Of a DNA stretch of 64,000 bases, positions 1-10,475 are shown one piece after another; the stretch's first letter is position 1; every line of letters begins with the position of its first letter. The stretch lies in contig NC_134013.1 of the NCBI RefSeq assembly GCF_040712315.1, positions 3,445,001 to 3,509,000 of the forward strand, read 5' to 3'. Source of the stretch: Castanea sativa. Lineage: Eukaryota > Streptophyta > Magnoliopsida > Fagales > Fagaceae. A model generated the notes under the pieces. It ran no database searches, was not told where the DNA came from, and saw only the letters and a program-made list of their open reading frames with translations. A program made the position numbers and the translations under genes.

Positions 1-2
1 TA

Positions 3-185
3 GGTAAATATGACATATTTGAGATGGAAGCTTTGGTTCAGGTTGCTCTACAATGCGTAGAAGAAGACAAAGATGAAAGACCTACCATGAGCCTAGTAGT
101 AGAGATGGTCTTACGCCAAGAAAAAGTTAGTGATGTTGTTATATTTGACGAGTGTAGTGATGAGTGTAGTCTCATGGCCAACTAA
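3..185 (+). CDS. Receptor-like protein kinase, C-terminal end only (5' part outside window)
   Basis: The open frame runs from the window edge to a TAA at 183-185 and gives about 60 residues. It contains the block ALQCVEEDKDERPTM, the conserved subdomain XI region of plant receptor-like Ser/Thr kinases (invariant Arg in the RPTM motif), followed by VVEMVLRQE and a short acidic, Cys-containing tail. Families with this ending include S-domain/ZmPK1-like membrane receptor kinases, which phosphorylate partners in the cytosol beneath the plasma membrane. Catalytic loop and ATP site lie upstream of the window, so activity cannot be judged. The assignment to ZmPK1-like kinases is inference from the 'LVQVALQCVEE' style of this segment; other RLK subfamilies are possible. 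Confidence 0.75.
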   Translation, partial: GKYDIFEMEALVQVALQCVEEDKDERPTMSLVVEMVLRQEKVSDVVIFDECSDECSLMAN

Positions 186-306
186 ATATGATATGTCAAG
201 TGACTACCAAATTTCATTCATAAAGCAATCATAGTTGTGAACCCGTTCTCTCCCATAGTCCAATACATTGGGCTGGCATTTAGCATGCACTTTCATGTGA
301 AACAAG

Positions 307-889
307 CAAGGAAGTCAATACCGTACCGGAGGCTGTACCGGTTTGGCCACCGGTACGATATATTTCGGATACCGGTCAATACCGGTATACCGTTTCGGGT
401 TTACCGCTATTTTATACACACACACACCCACCCACCAAAATCTCTAGAATCATGTTTATAAACATATAATATTTCACTTATATTATAGTAAATATAAAAG
501 TTTATTATAAAATATTACCTCAATTCAGAATAAATTATTTATATTTTTGGACTTTAGTATCAAATAAAAGAAAAAAAACACAATATAAAAAATAGAAAGC
601 TTAGTTGTTCATTGCATACTAAAAAAACAAATAATACTAAGAAGTTAATGTAAATAAGTTACCATTATATCTTTACAAAAATTCAAAAATTACAAAACTA
701 AAAAAAAAAAAAAAAGCTTTTTTTTGTACCGGCTGGTACGCCCGGTATCGGCCGGTATTGCCCGAAATTGGCCGGTATGGCCGGTACGCGGCCGGTACGA
801 CCGGTATTTTTTCCGATACAATATAAAAGTGTACCGGTATTGGTGCACTGGCCAGTACGGCCGGTACCGGTACGGTATCGGCCACACTG
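307..889. mobile_element. hAT-type MITE with CCGGTA subterminal repeats
   Basis: This 583-bp element is flanked by a perfect 8-bp duplication GAAACAAG (299-306 and 890-897). Both ends start with CA and share ATACCGTACCGG, so the terminal inverted repeats agree over about 20 bp with several mismatches. CA termini and an 8-bp target duplication are hAT hallmarks. Both subterminal regions (about 320-410 and 727-880) are dense in CCGGTA/TACCGG words in both orientations, the kind of array hAT transposases bind. The middle is AT-rich and noncoding. The open frames across it only translate the repeat (RYRPYWPV-like) and are not genes. It is related by its end sequence to the hAT fragment at 32153-32973. 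Confidence 0.8.
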
Positions 890-897
890 GAAACAAG

Positions 898-1564
898 TGT
901 GTGTGTGTGTGTGTTTTTTTTTTTAACTTATTTAACATTTTCATTAGCTTGCATCTTCTCTTTAAACTAATCGTGTACATGCAACAACGTGATTCGATAA
1001 AATCTATGACTTAATTCTCTTAGATTATAATTTTAATAATAAGATAAAAATTTTGGTTAAAATATACTATTGATCTCTAAATTTTATCATATAGGCAGTT
1101 TTAGTCCTTAAAAATTAAAGTGGTCACTTTTAATCCATAACAAGCTTAAAATAGTTGCTTTTAGTCCTTAAAAAATTTTAAGAGGTCAATCTTGGTCTCT
1201 AACAAATTCTAATTAATTGCTTGTTGTATTGTGGAATGATAATGTGTCAACTTCTAATTTGACTATGTCATATTAGGGATTAAATGCATCATTTTAAACT
1301 TTGTTAGTAAAATAAAGTAGAGAGAGAGAATAATATTTTTGTGTCAAGAATTGTGCAAGAAACTACCTTTTTATAGAAGTATATATGTGTAGCACTAGTA
1401 AAAGGAGTGTAGGCAAGTAATCTATAGTACAATAATAAGACATTGAGCCTAAGCCCGTTGGGCTAGACAGTAATATATGCTAATAAACTTTAGGGGCTAG
1501 ATTCACTAATATGTTCAATTTTGAAGACCAACAAGTGCCTAAATAGTATTACTTAGTTATGTAA
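898..1564. other. Intergenic, no gene seen
   Basis: A (GT)n run at about 897-912 is followed by AT-rich sequence. No coding signal or bounded element was recognised. Confidence 0.5.
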
Positions 1565-2005
1565 TTTTTTTTCTTTATTTTTGGGTAAAAATGATAATAT
1601 TATTAAGGAGGGCAGCTAGCCCTCATTAAAAAGAGACCCAACATTCATACAGTATACCAACATGGTTCAAATTAAGTAACAAATACATATTAGTCATCAA
1701 AAGGAGGCTCATAAAGCAAAACAAAATCCTGAGCTTAGTGAACATCCTGCTAAGTCAGTGCATCAACACACTTGTTAGCCTTCCTATAGTAGTGGAAGAT
1801 CCAAACTTGAGGAATTTTCCTTATGACTTTCCCTATAATCAGCCACAATAATAGCATTAGAATTGTTAGCAAGATCAAGGTCTTTAAGAAGACCAACAAT
1901 AATCTTAGCATCTAGCTACATTTCCTCTGCCAGCAAATTAAGGAATGCAAAGACTAATTCCATCCCTAACAGCCCACAACTCAGCAGCCACACTTAAGTA
2001 AATGT
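1565..2005 (-). mobile_element. LINE remnant: 3' end with RNase H domain
   Basis: Read on the minus strand, the segment encodes pieces such as AAELWAVRDGI, DAKIIVGLLKDL, NAIIVADYRES and, in a shifted frame, HYYRKANKCVDAL. These are the helix and catalytic-region signatures of the C-terminal RNase H (RVT_3) domain of plant L1-type LINEs. Stops and frameshifts interrupt it, so it is dead. The T-rich stretch at 1565-1580 is where the poly(A) tail of a minus-strand LINE would lie. No target duplication was identified. It is a separate insertion from the larger LINE at 22.8-27 kb. Confidence 0.65.
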
Positions 2006-3962
2006 AAGTTTGTAACTTCAATATGAAAGAATCTTTTAAAGTTTGTATGTATGCGATAGAGAATAAATTATTTGGTACCATCAAACATAAATAAGACGGT
2101 TTTTACGCTACAGTGTACTGTTAATCATTAAAGTCTAGAATTTTTTTTTCTCAAAAAAAAAGTTCGAGATTTTTTATTTTGGTCCATCAAATTTGAATCC
2201 GTTCTCCAAAATGTTCATTTTGTACATCAAGGTGCGGAAAGGGGTTTTCTCACATCTGAACTCACTAGAGTGACCATATAAGCAGTGAGCTTGTTACAAT
2301 ATGAATTGTCTAAGCAGCCCAGGCCTGTATAAGATTTTTAAATTTATCTCTTTCCTTTGCAAGCCCAGAGGAGGCTGGCTTTACCTTAGATTTTCCAAAC
2401 CATGCCTACCCCAATGAATGATTTGTTCAAGCAGCCCAGTCCATTAAAATGGTTATTCTAGTCTAGACTCTTGAGTCTAGATTCCGGACCTTTTGTTTAA
2501 TTATAAAAGCTAGGCCATACCCATCAACAAGCTGCGTGTTAAGTGTTAACCAACAAAATAGAAGTACCTGTAAATCTGCATTTTTTTTAAGTACAAGACC
2601 TGTTCAATAGATTAAAATATGGATTTAACTAAAGAATTTTAGTAAAGAAAAGATTTTTATTAGCAAAGATTGTTTTCATGGTGACTAGTCGCAGTCTATA
2701 TCCTGAAGTCCCAATCCTTCCCTTGCTTTCTTAACTATGTTGCCGTGTGGAACTACAATTCCCAAACGATTTTGAAGCTCCTCTAACCATATTTATAGCC
2801 AAATTAAACACAAGCTAATTTGAAGTTTGAACCCAAGCCAAGCACAAGTATCAATTATGGGGCACATTACCTATATAAATTTATTGAGAAAACTTAAGAA
2901 CAGTACTTAAATGTTGTTCCTTTAGTTTCCATTTAAGATTTTGACATTTGAATTTTTTTTCTCGTGAAATAAAAGAAAAATCTAAAGAATAGTACTTATC
3001 TAAATTTTTTTCTTAAGTATTTTTTAGTTAAGTAATCACATAACTAAATTTTAAAAGAAAAATCTAAACAACAGTAACTATCTAAATTTTGTAAACTCTA
3101 TGACACCTATTCTCCTTATAAATTTGTCACTTTATATTTTCCTGAACGCTCTCTCAGCATAATCGTAAAACCAAACAGATACCAAAACGATCAGTGGACC
3201 CAACAATCATGAAAGCAATTCTCATTTTTCTTTCTAATCACACTTCATCATAGCCCACAGCCGTACCCTTGATAAACAAGATAGCTATCAAAATAATGGA
3301 CCAGGATTTATGGAACACAAGTGGGATTTGAATATTCCAAATTTAAATTCCAAAGCATCTGTGGATTTTGATTTTTAGTTCCATTCTCTTTACCCAAATT
3401 TTTCACATGCCTCTCAAATTTCTTTTTTCCCAATGTCTCGTCACTCAATATCACACAATCACATCCCCAAGTAACTACCAAACAAAAATTATTTCGAACC
3501 TTTTGTCTCGCTGCCAAACAAAAACCACATTGTTTGATTTTTCATCTTTCAATTTTCTTTCATTGAAACAAACAAAAAACGGTTGTCCTCTCTGTCCAAC
3601 AGTGTTTATCAACTTGCCCATGAATTAAGTCCATCTCATTAAATTCATTATGACGTTATCTTTTCCTCTTCTTTTTTTCAATAAAAGAAAAAGGCAAAAA
3701 GAAAAAATAGTCACAATTGAAGATAAAACGACAACGTTTTTTTTTTTCTTTTTTCAGATTTTAACCCCCATTTTGTCCCACTGTACACTACCAAAATTAT
3801 TTTCATTTGGTATTCTAATGCAACCGAACTTAAAAATTAAAAAAAAATAAACCCAAAAAAAAAAAAAAAAAAACTAGGATTGCTTTGCCTTGCTTCGCTC
3901 AGTCATTTTTTTCTCTCTCTTAGGACTAAAAGACTAGTCTCTCTCTCTCTCTCTCTGTTTGG
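2006..3962. other. Intergenic / 3' flank of the MYB gene
   Basis: AT-rich sequence without recognisable coding signal. The last part (about 3640-3962) is the downstream side of the minus-strand MYB gene. It contains A- and T-homopolymers and a (CT)n run at 3937-3957 just past its stop codon. Confidence 0.45.
3937..3957. repeat. (CT)n microsatellite
   Basis: About ten CT units lie directly downstream of the MYB stop codon, so probably in its 3' UTR as (AG)n. Confidence 0.85.
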
Positions 3963-4862
3963 CTACTCGATTTTGCTAATCCCAATCCGCTTAATAACAG
4001 CGTTCCTAATAGCATCAGTCTGCAAATTACAAAGCCCGTTTTGCTCAATCCCCGACATGTAATTCCTCACTTCCTTTCTTATCATCTCTTGCATCACCGT
4101 CAAGAACTCGTTGCTGAAGAACTGCTTCTCATAACCTGTAACCGGTTGCTCCGGTGGTGGTGGTGGTGGTGGCAGTTGCTGCTGCTGAGGTGGCAGTGGC
4201 GGTACCATCTGAGCCGGGCTGATTAACTCAAACGGGTCGGATCCGGGTAAAGACAGACTCAGTGAAGTCGGTGGATCCGTTGTGGTTGAACACGAAGTCT
4301 CAACCGGGTGAGCCGGTACCAGAGAAACGGCTCTTGCCACGGGTCTGAACACGTGAGAAGGTGACGTAGCGGGCAAGCTCGAGTCACTCAAATCGGATCC
4401 GGAAGGACTGCTCGGATTCAAGTACAAACCCGTACCCGTAACAGTACCAGCCCCGACGCTAGCCGATCTCTTCAGCGGCTGCGGGTTCGAAACGTCGTCG
4501 TTAAAGTCGTCGCCCATCGACGAGCATTTCCGCTTGAGCGTCGAGTTCCAGTGGTTTTTAATGGCGTTATCGGTTCGACCGTTGAGGAGGCGAGCTATGG
4601 TGGCCCACTTGTTACCGAACCGAGCGTGAGCTCGAATAATCGTGTCGTCCTCGTCGGGAGTGAAAGGTCGGTGCTCAACCTCAGGCGAGAGCTGGTTACA
4701 CCAGCGTAAACGACACGATTTCCCGGATCGACCCGGGATCGATTTGCTTATCAACGACCAGTTTCTCGGGCCGTAGCTTTGGACCAGTCTCTGTAACGCT
4801 TCGTCTTCCTCGGGGCTCCATGGACCTTTTATCCGATCCAAATCTTTCTTTGTAGAAGCCAT
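3963..4862 (-). CDS. R2R3-MYB transcription factor, subgroup 22 (MYB44/70/73/77-like)
   Basis: A single-exon gene of 299 aa encoding a nuclear DNA-binding regulator. R2 spans about residues 12-62 and R3 about 64-113. The spaced Trp residues are present, with Phe in place of the first R3 Trp (RPFTPDED), as is usual in R2R3-MYBs. The C-terminal region has all three subgroup-22 hallmarks: [14 protein letters not shown] (about 144-157), an EAR-type repression motif [14 protein letters not shown] (about 196-209) and [18 protein letters not shown] (about 252-269). A Pro/Gln-rich stretch lies between the last two. I chose the ATG at 4862: the longer frame to 4898 adds twelve hydrophobic residues that do not resemble the family N-terminus. 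Subgroup-22 MYBs act in ABA, auxin and stress responses; that role here is inferred. The absence of introns fits the subgroup. Confidence 0.95.
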   Translation of the reverse strand: MASTKKDLDRIKGPWSPEEDEALQRLVQSYGPRNWSLISKSIPGRSGKSCRLRWCNQLSPEVEHRPFTPDEDDTIIRAHARFGNKWATIARLLNGRTDNAIKNHWNSTLKRKCSSMGDDFNDDVSNPQPLKRSASVGAGTVTGTGLYLNPSSPSGSDLSDSSLPATSPSHVFRPVARAVSLVPAHPVETSCSTTTDPPTSLSLSLPGSDPFELISPAQMVPPLPPQQQQLPPPPPPPEQPVTGYEKQFFSNEFLTVMQEMIRKEVRNYMSGIEQNGLCNLQTDAIRNAVIKRIGISKIE

Positions 4863-5025
4863 GGAAATATTTAAATTAAAAATAAATAAAAATAACACTG
4901 GCTAGCTATTCCCTTTTTTTTTTCTTTTTTTTTGGGTTGTTAAAAATTTTAGATATGTGTTGAGCTCTGGAGAGGCTAAGCCTCTTGGTGAAGAAAAGAG
5001 AATTGAGAGGAATGAGAGTGAGAGG

Positions 5026-5037
5026 GGAATATATAAG
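5026..5037 (-). promoter_or_regulatory. Candidate TATA box of the MYB gene
   Basis: On the minus strand this reads TTATATATTC, about 165 bp upstream of the ATG at 4862. It is preceded by pyrimidine-rich leader sequence typical of plant 5' UTRs. Position and composition suit a TATA box; no transcript data are available. Confidence 0.45.
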
Positions 5038-5173
5038 AGAGGATAAGGATGACTGGTTGAACCGGTGGGAGTGACCGGTCATAGGCGTTGAGAGTTGGGA
5101 GGATTCTTCCAGGCAAGGCAGTTACTAGTATACAGCTGTCAAACTGACACGCGTCTCGTCGTTGCCTTCCCAA

Positions 5174-6788
5174 CTTACACGTATGTATATATAATCACTC
5201 CCCCTTCAGTCCCTTCTAATGGAGTGGAGCTACGTTACTACGTACCGTTCCAACTATACACGTCGTCAAATTCTCACCAAATCCATTTCCTACGTTATAA
5301 AAATAAAATAAAGCAAATTACAAGTAAAGGGTTCAATTACAAATTCAGCCAAATGGTGTTAATTTAAAATCCTAAATTTTATGAAATTGTTTTAATTTAA
5401 AGCCTTTGTTTTTAAACAAAAAACAAAGCACATAAAAGTGAGATATCATTTATTAAACTTTGCATTTTATTTAATCGTTGTTCATTTATCAATTTAATAA
5501 CTACTGAATAGAGAGAGAAAACTTTGTTTAGAGAAAAAATTTACACTTATGACTTTGCCACTTTATTTTACAAAATTAATCAAGAATCTTGCAGGTTAAT
5601 GATAATGACAGTTCTTTTTTACGAGACAAAGCAAAAATCAAATTCTCCTACTCATTATTGTAATATGGAATTATTTTATAAAAATACAAAATTAAAAAAT
5701 CATTATCTAATTTGAAGAAAGAATTTTGGGCTTTTTTTTGTAATTTTTCCTAAACTAAAAGAAAAACAAAAAAAACAAAGAATACAATCTTAGATCCCTG
5801 ATCTAGTGGCCCCCAATGACCAATCAAAGGTACCAAAAGATTTAAACTTTGTTAAGTGAGTAATAATAATTCACAAAAAAAAAAAAAAAAAAATCAATTC
5901 GACCTAATCTAGAAAACAGAAAAATTTTAATAGTATCACATAAATTCGATAGTGCTCTATTTAAGAGGGGACCCTTTTCCCAAAAAGAAAGTAAAGGCAT
6001 CTATCTAGCTAGTGGTGGTGAAATTAGAATTAATTGCCTTTTAGTAATCGTTGACAGAACATAAATGAACAGTAAGTACAAGTATAACTGTTAAAAAGTA
6101 AAAGAGAGCCCAAAAAAAAAAAAAAAAAAGTTGAAAGTGGCAACCTGATATCTCTATGATTTCGGGATTTAGATTTTTTAGATATTTAACCGACCGTTTT
6201 GGAAGTTAAAACGGAGGTTAAAAAAGAAAAGTTATAAAAAAGAGAGAAAAAAACAAACGTGTGTTTAAGGAAAAAGGTTAATCTAATGACAAAGAGACGA
6301 AATTGTAAAAGATACAGTTTTGTTGGGATGACTTTGACCAAGCCAGGCTGGAGAGCAATTTCGAGGAAGGAGATTTTTTTTTTTTTTGGTTATATAAACA
6401 TACAATATAATTTATTAATTTGTTGTATTGTAGAGAAGAGAAAAGGACGCACGGAAGTGGTGAGCTGGAGCATAAAACGACAAGTTAGAGTAGCAGAATC
6501 GGGGGACGAACGGAACTGCAATCTTGTCAGTCCAGCCTGTCATTACTTACCCTTATAAACCCAGTCCCACACACATACTTGAATCACTCGGACTACTACC
6601 CTTAACGGCCTACTACTCCCACTAAACGACACGTGTCTGTCACGCACTTGTTCTTGTTCTTCCTGAACCGCCAAAACCGACTCCACCGTCTTGACCTGCT
6701 TACAATAATAAACTCTCTCTCTCTCGGATTTGTTTCTTCTTATCAGTTCAAATCAATCTACCATTCATGTTTCTTCTTTTTACAATAA
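5174..6788. other. Upstream region of the MYB gene and intergenic DNA
   Basis: AT-rich with long A and T runs. A slightly GC-richer patch at about 6430-6720 contains one CACGTG-like site (acacgtgtc near 6630) and (CT)n. No coding region was recognised. Confidence 0.45.
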
Positions 6789-7179
6789 CACTTGCAGCAG
6801 TGGAGCTAAATAGTTATATAGCTATTTTAGCTCCACCAAAAATCAAAAAGAAACATGCAGCAGTGGAGCTAAATTTATTTATTTTTAGCTCATTGCTACA
6901 GTGCACATCTATAGATAGATGTGCATTGTTCATGAGAGCTAAAAAAATTAATTTTTTATTTTGCGTTCACATTACTTTTTTATTGTGGTGTTTTTATTGT
7001 AGTGAGATGTATTATTTTATTGTGGTAGATATATTATTTTATTGTGATATTTATATTATTTTATTGTGTTGAAAGCTAAAATAGATCCACTGCTGCAGCA
7101 TGTGTGTAGGTAAAATAGATAAAGTAACTTTTGGTAGAGCTAAATTGCTAAATTTTTAGCTCCACTGCTGCGGATGCTC
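6789..7179. mobile_element. PIF/Harbinger (Tourist-like) MITE, copy 1
   Basis: A 391-bp element flanked by TAA at 6786-6788 and 7180-7182, the 3-bp target duplication of PIF/Harbinger elements. The ends carry inverted GCAGCAGTGGAGCTAAAT / TTTAGCTCCACTGCTGC blocks. Internal sequence includes repeated 'attattttattgtg' units. In reverse orientation it matches the ends and left internal region of the larger element at 10476-11504. The left tip appears to lack a few terminal bases compared with that copy. Confidence 0.75.
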
Positions 7180-7689
7180 TAATAACTCTATACTAAGATA
7201 AGACACCAAACAGTGAACAATTTTATATATAGGTGAAGATTGAATATCAGATCTTTTATTTAACCATTATAGACTTTTGTTTGTTAAACTAACTAAAACT
7301 CACCTGTTTATATCAATTGACCATTCATGTTTCTATTTTTTTTTTTTTTAATTCACCATATGTGTGGTGAGATAAATTCATGTGAAAATAATGTTGATAT
7401 CAATCAAAACTTTTGTTTTTGTTTTTTTAGTAGAAAAATTAGTAGACTTTATTTATACAAAATCATAAATGAAAAATGATAGACATTTTTCTAAATAAAC
7501 AATGGATTTCTTATTCTTTTTTGCGACACAATTTCAATTTAAGTTGTGAAGTAGATTTTGATGATTTTTATCTCTAGAATTGTTGTAATGCTGTTTATGT
7601 TACGTATGCTTTCAATTTTTCAATATGTAAGTAGCTTCTCATTCACTGCATGAATTTAGAAATCAACACAATTTGCAATATGTTACCAA

Positions 7690-7912
7690 GCGTCCGTTTA
7701 GATACAGCTTATTTTGCTGAAAACTGAAAACAATAAAAAAAAATTAATCAAATTGTTACTGTTCACAAAGAAGTTACTGATCATAAGCCTAAATGTATTG
7801 TTCATGGACAATGAACAATGCAAGTGGCGCTGTCCAAGGGGAAAAAAAAAGTTGAAACGCATTTTGCTGAAAACGTGGACGCAATAATCTAAATACAAAC
7901 ACTACCTAAATG
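7690..7912. mobile_element. MITE with GTCCGTTTAGATACA-type ends
   Basis: The left end has GTCCGTTTAGATACAGC then TTATTTTGCTGAAAACTGAAAA. The right end, on the other strand, has GTGTTTGTATTTAGATTA. The body carries 'gttactgttcac' and 'ggacaatgaacaatg' words. The same words and order occur at 21990-22190, so this is a dispersed family, probably hAT-like. No clean target duplication was found. Confidence 0.6.
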
Positions 7913-7914
7913 TT

Positions 7915-7930
7915 TTTTTTTTTTTTTAAG
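7915..7930 (-). mobile_element. Oligo(T) insertion flanked by an 18-bp direct repeat
   Basis: Sixteen bases (13 T then AAG) separate two identical 18-mers, AAACACTACCTAAATGTT, at 7897-7914 and 7931-7948. This is the footprint expected if a retroposon inserted by target-primed reverse transcription and only its poly(A) tail was copied. A slippage or filler event is the alternative. Confidence 0.45.
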
Positions 7931-7948
7931 AAACACTACCTAAATGTT

Positions 7949-9250
7949 AATACCAAAACTTTAACAAAAACATTAGAGGTACTATAGAGTATTATACACA
8001 AAAATACTAGAGGTACTATAAAGTACACATTAAATCATCATGTAATAGATTATAAGAAATTCTTCCAAACTGATCTTGAAATAAATTTTTTTTTATTAGT
8101 TATATGCTTCTATGGACCTTCTTAATTACTTCATCCTCGAAATTTATCTAAGTTTTAACAAGTGTAGTGCCCATAGTTATTCCAGTGATATAAATACATT
8201 ATTTTATAGAATTGTATCTTTGTCCAATATGTCAATGACAAATCTTAATTCCTAAGGTCTCGAAGTCAAACAATAATGTTTTCTACTTTGAAAATGAAAT
8301 GTTTGATGATTATAGTAACAAAGAGTAGTAAAAAGGAGAGTTCATGCTTAGTATAATAACTAGCATTTATTAGGAACATAACCCATTGATGATTACTTTA
8401 GACATAAATTGATTTCTTCTCAACTTTGAATGACATTGAAGTTTATTTTTTTCTTTAAAAATGATTTCTGACAGTTTTGTACAGCACATTCTACCATGTA
8501 TAGTTCTTTTGATTAGTTCCCAACCACTGAATCTTGAGATTTTTATTTTTTTTAGGACCACATTTGTTTTTTTTTAGCTTGAGCAGGCCCACATAACAAT
8601 ATAGATGAGTGTACATATTTGGGTCCTCATTTTTCAACAACCATAGCCCCTTTTTCTTCATAGGCCCCCATATAAATAAATGCACATATTGAAAATCAAA
8701 ATGGAGTAAAAGTGGATAACAGACTAATGGCCAAGTTTCACTTTATAAACTTATAGCTCACTTTTATGGACATAAAAAATTTGACAAAAATGTTTATAAT
8801 TATTGATGTCACATATTATTAGCAACAAGTAAAAAATTAATATTAGTTCTGGACAAAAAAATAATAATAAAAGTTTACTACCTCACCTGTTGTCAAAATT
8901 TTTATGTGCAAAACATTTCCTGCAATAATTTGATGATACACTAACACTAGAAAAAGCATAAATGATAAACAAGAGTATTGCCAATACCATATGCACCTAT
9001 TTCTAGTAATATTAGCTGAAAACAACTACACAAGTACTGACCAATCCTATCAATAATAAAATTTTAAATTAAAAAGTGTGTAAACAAGTGGGGAGTGGCA
9101 ATGCAATTGAGAAGAGAAAACAGAAAAAACGGAAAAGGGGGAGAGAAAAAGCAACAAAAACAGAAAGCAGAGTCCCTATCTTTCAACAACAAGCAGTGGT
9201 TACGGGGAAACAGCTGTATGGAACTCTTCCCTGCCATACATACCCACTCT
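7949..9250. other. Intergenic, no gene seen
   Basis: AT-rich sequence with T-runs. Open frames here are short and of biased composition; nothing was recognised. Confidence 0.45.
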
Positions 9251-9361
9251 CACGTGCCACGCGCACCTATCCCTTACCGAACCCTGTCCTTTACCCGTAC
9301 CATCATTTTTTTTGGAAGACTCATCACGTGACCTATCCAGCACACGTGTGCATCTCACGTG
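9251..9361. promoter_or_regulatory. Cluster of four perfect G-boxes (CACGTG)
   Basis: CACGTG occurs at 9251-9256, 9325-9330, 9343-9348 and 9356-9361, the last three within 37 bp. CACGTG is the binding site of plant bHLH and bZIP factors. The surrounding 150 bp is GC-richer than the flanks, but no gene is recognisable on either side. Confidence 0.5.
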
Positions 9362-9407
9362 AGCTCCACATGCCAAAGATTTATATATTTTTTAATGTAC
9401 TAAAATG

Positions 9408-9544
9408 CCCTTTTGTGGTTTTGTTGGAATTTTTTTTTTTTTTGGATTAAGAGGTGATCACTGATCACATGTCAATTGGGCCCTTTTGTGGCTTTGATTG
9501 AATTTTCTTGAGAATTAAGAGGTGATCACATGTCAATTGGGCTC
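9408..9544. repeat. Local tandem duplication, period about 73 bp
   Basis: The 'cccttttgtggttttg ... ggtgatcacatgtcaattggg' unit starting near 9408 is repeated from 9481. The two copies differ by a longer T-run and an extra 'gatcact' in the first. Confidence 0.8.
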
Positions 9545-10475
9545 ATGTTACCATAAGAGTTATAATTTTTTACCAGATCCACAAATATGATATAGTGTGC
9601 TTTGACACAATTAATAAGTAATTTGATTCCATTTTAATCTATTTTACTCAAAATCAACAAAAAGACCATCTTCATATAAATAAATTTCATTTTTTCTCCC
9701 ACATAAATTTGAATTTAGAATATATAATTGAGTATTTAAAATAATTTTAATGGTTATGTTGATAAAATTTTCATCTTAGGCCACCTTTTTAAATGGGTTG
9801 AAATGGATCGTGTCCATGTTAACATAATACATGCTTATTAAAAGATTTCAAATAGACCAACACAACTTGTATATTAAGCAGGTTACTTGAGTCATGTTGT
9901 ATCAACTTGCTTAATAAATATGTTGTGCTAGGATTGTGGGGTTTTGACATGATCATTACATGTATTAGGTTAGGATTGTCTCGTGCCTTGACACAACACA
10001 AACACAACTCACTAACACAACAGGTTACTTATAAACCTATTGTCTAAGCTAAAGATGTCGGGCGAGAAAACCCTTAGACTCATTATCAATCGATGCAATA
10101 ATCAAAATTGGTTGTGCTTTAGTTCAATTAATCATTCGAATCTCAGTCAAAATCAACCATAGTATCATATTATTCACCTCTTTCAAATTCTCACCTTCAA
10201 CTCACGTATTCATCCACACCAAACAAATGACAAGCCCAAAATAAAACAAATATAGTCAAGTAAGAAGAAATTGTTAATGATACTAGAATGATAAAACTTC
10301 ATAGGCGGCGCTTGTCATGGATGTTGACATCAATGGGAGTTCAACGGGGATGTCAACTCAATGTAAGGTCATTATTTTTATTTTTTAACAATTTGATAGT
10401 TATAACGGGGATGAGGGATTTAAGTCTTAGATATCTCCATTAAAACATTAAATTATACTAGTTTTAAACTAATTA
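9545..10475. other. Intergenic, no gene seen
   Basis: AT-rich DNA; no coding or bounded mobile element was recognised. Confidence 0.4.

Noticed and set aside
673..1014. Open frames on both strands giving Arg/Tyr/Pro-rich peptides
   Set aside because: They simply translate the CCGGTA repeats of the hAT MITE and show no protein family features.
9076..9450. 124-codon open frame
   Set aside because: Lysine/arginine-rich start from A-rich DNA, then a promoter-like G-box region and a poly(T); no domain and no conserved pattern.
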